Positions 60,387 to 64,000 of a DNA stretch of 64,000 nt are shown piece after piece. The stretch is from contig NZ_JAFCLU010000005.1 in assembly GCF_018130385.1 (NCBI RefSeq), positions 186,001 through 250,000 on the forward strand, read 5' to 3'. This stretch comes from Bradyrhizobium sp. AUGA SZCCT0283 (GTDB lineage Bacteria; Pseudomonadota; Alphaproteobacteria; Rhizobiales; Xanthobacteraceae). The notes beneath the pieces were generated by a model. The model searched no databases. It saw only the letters and a program-made list of their open reading frames with translations, and was not told the DNA's origin. Within the stretch, counting starts at the first letter, position 1. Every line of letters begins with the position of its first letter. The translations under genes and the position numbers were made by a program.

Positions 60387-61745
60387 TCAGGTCTTGCCGT
60401 CCACCGGCTGGCCGGCGAGGTACTGCTCGAGCCAGTGGATGTGGTAGTCGCCGTTGATAATATCGGCCTCCCGGACCAGCGCCCGGAACAGCGGCAGAGT
60501 GGTTTCGATGCCGTCGACCACCATCTCGTCGAGCGCCCGGCGCAGCCGCATCAGGCATTCGGCGCGGGTCTTGCCGTGCACGATCAGCTTGCCGACGAGG
60601 CTGTCGTAATATGGCGGAATGACGTAGCCCTGATAGACAGCGGAATCGATCCGCACGCCGAGCCCGCCGGGCGGATGGAATTGGGTGATCCTGCCGGGCG
60701 ACGGGCGGAAGGTCTGCGGGTTTTCCGCATTGACGCGGCATTCGATGGCATGCCCGATGATGGCGATCTCTTCCTGCTTTGCAGGCAGGTCGCCGCCGGC
60801 GGCGATGCGGATCTGCTCCAGCACGAGGTCGATGTCGGTAATGCTCTCGGTGACGGGATGCTCGACCTGGATGCGGGTGTTCATCTCGATGAAGTAGAAC
60901 TCGCCATCCTCGTAGAGAAATTCGATGGTGCCGACGCCGAGATATTTCATGTCCCGCATCGCCTTGGCGCAGGTCTCGCCGATCCTGGCTCGGGCGGCGG
61001 CGGAAAGAACCGGCGAGGGGCCTTCTTCCCAGACCTTCTGGTGACGGCGCTGCAGCGAGCAGTCGCGCTCGCCGAGATGGATCGCGCCGCCGCGGCCGTC
61101 GCCGAGAATCTGGATCTCGATGTGGCGCGGCTTCTGCAGGTATTTTTCGAGATAGACCGAAGCGTCGCCGAACGCCGATTTGGCCTCGTTGGACGCGGTC
61201 GACAGCGCCATCATCAGATCGTCGGCGGTGTGCGCCACCTTCATGCCGCGTCCGCCGCCACCGGCGGCCGCCTTGACCAGCACGGGGAAGCCGATCGCCT
61301 TGCCGATCGCCAGGGCGTCGTCGTCGGGCGAGACCGCGCCATCGGAGCCCGGAACGACGGGGATGCCGAGCCGCTTGGCGGTCTTCTTGGCCTCGATCTT
61401 GTCGCCCATCAGGCGGATATGCTCGGCTTTCGGGCCGATGAAATGCAGATTGTGGTCGGCGAGGATTTCGGCGAAGCGGGCGTTCTCCGACAGGAAGCCG
61501 TAGCCGGGATGCACGGCATCCGCACCCGTGATCTCGCAGGCCGCGAGCAGTGCGGGGATGTTGAGATAAGAATCCTTTGACGGCGGCGGCCCGATGCAGA
61601 CGCTCTCGTCGGCGAGCCGCACATGCATGGCGTCGGCATCGGCGGTGGAATGCACCGCCACGGTGTTGATGCCGAGCTCCTTGCACGCGCGAAGCACGCG
61701 GAGCGCGATCTCGCCGCGATTGGCTATGAGGATCTTGTCGAACAT
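60387..61745 (-). CDS. accC: Acetyl-CoA carboxylase biotin carboxylase subunit
   Basis: A 452-residue ATP-grasp enzyme that carboxylates biotin on AccB, the first half of malonyl-CoA synthesis for fatty acids. [23 protein letters not shown] (residues 2-24), ATP-binding [14 protein letters not shown] (about 163-176), [17 protein letters not shown] (about 288-304, catalytic Arg and Glu) and the C-terminal RMPG-type SPGRI segment are complete. Normal length. The downstream 116 bp run to the CHASE3 kinase. It follows accB on the same strand across an inverted repeat of about 70 bp, the usual accBC order. Confidence 0.96.
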   Translation of the reverse strand: MFDKILIANRGEIALRVLRACKELGINTVAVHSTADADAMHVRLADESVCIGPPPSKDSYLNIPALLAACEITGADAVHPGYGFLSENARFAEILADHNLHFIGPKAEHIRLMGDKIEAKKTAKRLGIPVVPGSDGAVSPDDDALAIGKAIGFPVLVKAAAGGGGRGMKVAHTADDLMMALSTASNEAKSAFGDASVYLEKYLQKPRHIEIQILGDGRGGAIHLGERDCSLQRRHQKVWEEGPSPVLSAAARARIGETCAKAMRDMKYLGVGTIEFLYEDGEFYFIEMNTRIQVEHPVTESITDIDLVLEQIRIAAGGDLPAKQEEIAIIGHAIECRVNAENPQTFRPSPGRITQFHPPGGLGVRIDSAVYQGYVIPPYYDSLVGKLIVHGKTRAECLMRLRRALDEMVVDGIETTLPLFRALVREADIINGDYHIHWLEQYLAGQPVDGKT

Positions 61746-61765
61746 GGTGTCCTAACGAAGAGGGC

Positions 61766-61837
61766 GAGTAGCGAATGGCCAATAGCGAATAGATAGCTTG
61801 CTTCTATTCGCCATTCGCCACTCCCCATTCGCTATTC
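61766..61837. repeat. Inverted repeat between accB and accC
   Basis: GAGTAGCGAATGGCCAATAGCGAATAGA is mirrored by TCTATTCGCCATTCGCCACTC, and a further ATTCGCTATTC follows. It contains the accB TAG stop (61832-61834). It may form a hairpin in the accBC mRNA and affect accC expression. Confidence 0.75.
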
Positions 61838-62323
61838 AATGATCACGAGCGGTTCGCCGAATTCAACCGGCTGGCCGTCCTCGACGAGAATTTGCGTCAC
61901 CGTGCCCGCGCGCGGCGACGGGATCTGGTTCATCGTCTTCATCGCTTCGATGATCAGCAGCGTTTGCCCGGCCGATACCTTGCTGCCGACATCGATGAAC
62001 GGCTTGGCGCCGGGCTCAGGCGCCCAATAGGCGGTACCGACCATCGGCGAGGGGACCACGCCCGGATGCTTGGCCAGGTCGGCACCCGCCGCAGGGACGG
62101 CCGCCGCCGCAGCAATCGGCGCCGGCTGGAAGCCCGCCGGCATCGCCGCCGACACGCTGATGGTGCGCGCGACCCGCACCCGCAAGCCGGAGCGCTCGAT
62201 CTCGATCTCGGTCAGGCTGGTCTCATCCAGCAGCAGCGCGAGTTCGCGAATGAGCGCGCTGTCGTCGCTCTTCAGATTTGCGGCTGATTTGTCCGCTGAC
62301 TTGTTGTCGGGCTGGCGGGCCAT
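61832..62323 (-). CDS. accB: Acetyl-CoA carboxylase biotin carboxyl carrier protein
   Basis: A 163-residue protein. The N-terminal part (about 1-50) is charged; an Ala/Pro-rich hinge (about 60-80) links it to the biotinyl domain: [24 protein letters not shown], the biotinylation site EAMKTMN (Lys near 128) and the closing [14 protein letters not shown]. Carries CO2 from AccC to the carboxyltransferase. Upstream of accC and 76 bp downstream of aroQ on the same strand; aroQ-accB-accC is a frequent order. Stop lies in an inverted repeat. Confidence 0.96.
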   Translation of the reverse strand: MARQPDNKSADKSAANLKSDDSALIRELALLLDETSLTEIEIERSGLRVRVARTISVSAAMPAGFQPAPIAAAAAVPAAGADLAKHPGVVPSPMVGTAYWAPEPGAKPFIDVGSKVSAGQTLLIIEAMKTMNQIPSPRAGTVTQILVEDGQPVEFGEPLVIIE

Positions 62324-62399
62324 GCTCTTGATCCGGAATTCTCGATGTGGGTGACGGCTGAAGCGTCAGGCTTGATATCGTTCGACGTCAGGTTTGAAG

Positions 62400-62867
62400 T
62401 CAGGTCTTGGCCTTGGCGCCGAGTTTGGCGGCAAGGCCATTGATTGCGAGGCGGTAGCCATCGATGCCGAAGCCGCAGAGCGATGCAAAGGCGGCCATGG
62501 CCGTGTACGAGTGATGACGGAAGCTCTCACGGGCGTGGATGTTGCTGATATGCACTTCCACCGTCGGGATTTTCACGGCGACCAGCGCGTCATGCAGCGC
62601 GATCGAGGTGTGCGAATAGCCGCCGGCGTTGATGATGATGCCGACCGCCTTTTTGGCGTGCGCCTCGTGGATGAAGTCGATCAACTCGCCTTCGCGGTTG
62701 GACTGCCGGCAATCGGCCTTGAGGCCGAACTGCGCCGCCGTTTCCACGCACAGGCGTTCGACGTCGGCGAGCGACGCATGGCCATACTTTTCCGGCTCCC
62801 GTATCCCCAACATGTTGAGGTTCGGGCCATTGAGGACATAGATCGTCGCGGCAGAAGCTTGGGCCAT
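62400..62867 (-). CDS. aroQ: Type II 3-dehydroquinate dehydratase
   Basis: A 155-residue enzyme of the shikimate pathway: dehydroquinate to dehydroshikimate. [24 protein letters not shown] (residues 8-31, catalytic Tyr near 27 and Asn near 15), [15 protein letters not shown] (Arg loop), [16 protein letters not shown] (about 81-96) and [20 protein letters not shown] (active-site His near 107). Normal length, dodecameric family. First gene of the aroQ-accB-accC group. Upstream 486 bp is gene-free. Confidence 0.96.
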   Translation of the reverse strand: MAQASAATIYVLNGPNLNMLGIREPEKYGHASLADVERLCVETAAQFGLKADCRQSNREGELIDFIHEAHAKKAVGIIINAGGYSHTSIALHDALVAVKIPTVEVHISNIHARESFRHHSYTAMAAFASLCGFGIDGYRLAINGLAAKLGAKAKT

Positions 62868-63353
62868 CCGGATTCCAGCAAAGCGGGGGGCAGGCAGGTC
62901 GCGGGGTTATAGGTAACAACGAGGCCAAGGGGAAGCCTTTAGGCCGCTCCGGCGCCCATTCGAGGGCCTCATCTTGTTCATAAAAAGGTCCGGAGAACCT
63001 GCTGAAATTGCACGTTAACCCAATGCCAAGGAATCGAGCCGGGGGCCTCCGGCGCGCCGTCATCCACCACCATTGGGCTTAAAGACCCCAAGCCCAGGCC
63101 AAGATCGCCACGGTTGTGCTGCCGGAGATGGGTGGCGCAGGCCGACACGGATTTTTTCCGCCAATGTCGGGCCGGGCTTTCCGAATGCATATGCACCATA
63201 CACTGCAGGCCAAACCCGGTTTGTTAGGTCTCCACCCGAAATGATGAATTCGCTGGGAACGCTCGGTCGCTGCAGCTCTTGTGTATCGGCCGAGCAAAAG
63301 AGGGCGGGCATTTCTGCCCGCCCTCTTAGTTGCGTAGTTGCGAAAGCCCGCTG
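62868..63353. other. Gene-free region upstream of aroQ
   Basis: No convincing gene. Open frames are short, lack ribosome sites and overlap on opposite strands. The promoter of aroQ should be in the first 100-150 bp, but no clear -35/-10 pair was identified. The right end holds the terminator of the next gene (63299-63326). Confidence 0.6.
63299..63326 (-). terminator. Rho-independent terminator of the DUF1236 gene
   Basis: AGAGGGCGGGCA-TTTC-TGCCCGCCCTCT; on the minus strand it is followed by TTTTGCTC. It lies about 28 bp beyond the stop at 63354. Confidence 0.9.
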
Positions 63354-64000
63354 TTAGACTTCCAGAATCGCTACGATCTCGTAGGTGTTCGGATCCACGA
63401 TCACGATCTGCTCCTTGACGAGGATATACTTATACCTGCGCCATTCCGGATAGATCGTCACCACTCGCTCCGGCAAGGTGTGGAAGGTCACGTCGCGCGG
63501 TACGCGAGTGCCGACCGAAATCGAGAAGTTAACGTTCGTCACCGGCGCAACGCGCTGTTCCTTGATCACGCTGGTGATCTGGGTGCGCTGCTCGGTCGAG
63601 AGCTTCGCGGCCGCGCCGGCTTGGCCCGTCGTGGTCGTGCTTTGGCCGGCGGCTCCGCCCTGGGTCTGCGTCTGCATGCGATCCTGCTGGCCCTGAGCCT
63701 TCTGGTCCTTTTGGGTCGTAGTCTGGTCGCGACCCTGCGTCGTGGTCTGGTCACGATGCTGGGTCGTGCTTTGATCACGCTGCATCGTGCCCTGGCCAGT
63801 GGTCTGTCCCTTCTGTTCGGACTTCTGCTCGGCCTTTTGCTCGGATTTCATGCCGCCGCGGTCTTCCTTACCCTCGGCCTTCATGTCCTTGCCGCCCTTC
63901 ATGTGGTCTTCGGCGCGCTGGTTCTTTTCAGCGCCCATCGACTTCTGCTCGGACTGCGAGGACTTCATGCCCGACGTGCCGCCGCTCTCGCGCCCGCTAT
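63354..64000 (-). CDS. DUF1236 domain protein, N-terminus cut by window end
   Basis: The frame is open to the window edge (codons for SGRESGGTSG precede the first ATG at 63968), so the N-terminus, probably with a signal peptide, is missing. The first 130 visible residues are a low-complexity Gln/Lys/Thr/Glu-rich region (repeats such as QDRDQTTTQ). A C-terminal DUF1236 domain follows: SVGTRVPRDVTFHTLPERVVTIYPEW and YKYILVKEQIVIVDPNTYEIVAIL. This domain is frequent in Bradyrhizobium exported proteins and has no known activity. A strong terminator follows the stop. Confidence 0.82.
   Translation of the reverse strand, partial: SGRESGGTSGMKSSQSEQKSMGAEKNQRAEDHMKGGKDMKAEGKEDRGGMKSEQKAEQKSEQKGQTTGQGTMQRDQSTTQHRDQTTTQGRDQTTTQKDQKAQGQQDRMQTQTQGGAAGQSTTTTGQAGAAAKLSTEQRTQITSVIKEQRVAPVTNVNFSISVGTRVPRDVTFHTLPERVVTIYPEWRRYKYILVKEQIVIVDPNTYEIVAILEV

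Overview
The window reads as chromosomal DNA of a Bradyrhizobium-like alphaproteobacterium (order Hyphomicrobiales). The G+C content is high. Typical genes include gapR (DUF2312), a DUF2155 protein, an NDUFA12-type complex I accessory protein, B12-dependent ribonucleotide reductase, the accB/accC pair beside aroQ, and BA14K and DUF1236 proteins. Many short palindromic intergenic repeats of the kind common in Bradyrhizobium (CCGGATGAGCG..., TAGGGCGGATTAGCG...) are present. No rRNA, intact tRNA, transposase, integrase or CRISPR array was seen. Family assignments come from reading motifs in the translated sequence, not from searches.

0-9 kb: 3' part of an ABC-F ATPase, a glycerophosphodiester phosphodiesterase, a secreted dienelactone-hydrolase-like protein, a coupled metallo-beta-lactamase-fold/nitroreductase pair, a chemoreceptor, an NmrA-like protein, then about 800 bp of mosaic repeats. 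9-17 kb: small secreted and membrane proteins, an SDR, two copies of a two-gene cassette (DUF6894-like protein plus a tiny basic protein) around 11.4 and 13.6 kb, an FMN reductase, a small c-type cytochrome and a ketopantoate reductase. 17-26 kb: a class III cyclase, RlpA, three vitamin-B6-related genes (PNPOx-like, hisC-like, pdxY), gapR, a PhnA/YjdM-type protein, a ROK kinase and many palindromic repeats.

26-35 kb: a UvrD-type helicase, then an A+T-richer block of five small same-strand genes ending at a 3' tRNA-Lys fragment. This looks like the remnant of a mobile island beside nrdJ. 35-44 kb: two paralogous EamA transporters, a second ketopantoate-reductase-like protein, an HNH endonuclease, a truncated copy of a response-regulator domain, a DUF2254 protein, and a CHASE3 hybrid histidine kinase with its response regulator. 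44-50 kb: a BA14K protein, an NDUFA12 homologue, a MarR regulator with matching operator-like palindromes before itself and the next gene, an orphan structured-RNA candidate, and a divergent DJ-1/GlxA pair. 50-64 kb: coiled-coil and secreted proteins, an ion antiporter, an SDR/lipase operon, 54-bp tandem repeats, the DUF2155 protein, aat, a frameshifted transporter remnant, a three-gene phosphorelay operon with overlapping stop/start codons, accC-accB-aroQ, and a DUF1236 protein cut by the window end.

The strongest candidates for something undescribed are the duplicated DUF6894/small-basic-protein cassette, the small-gene island at 28.5-31 kb, the MarR/GTGTAWATACAC circuit, and the orphan RNA-like element near 47.3 kb. 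None of these shows enough in sequence alone to be called a new system.
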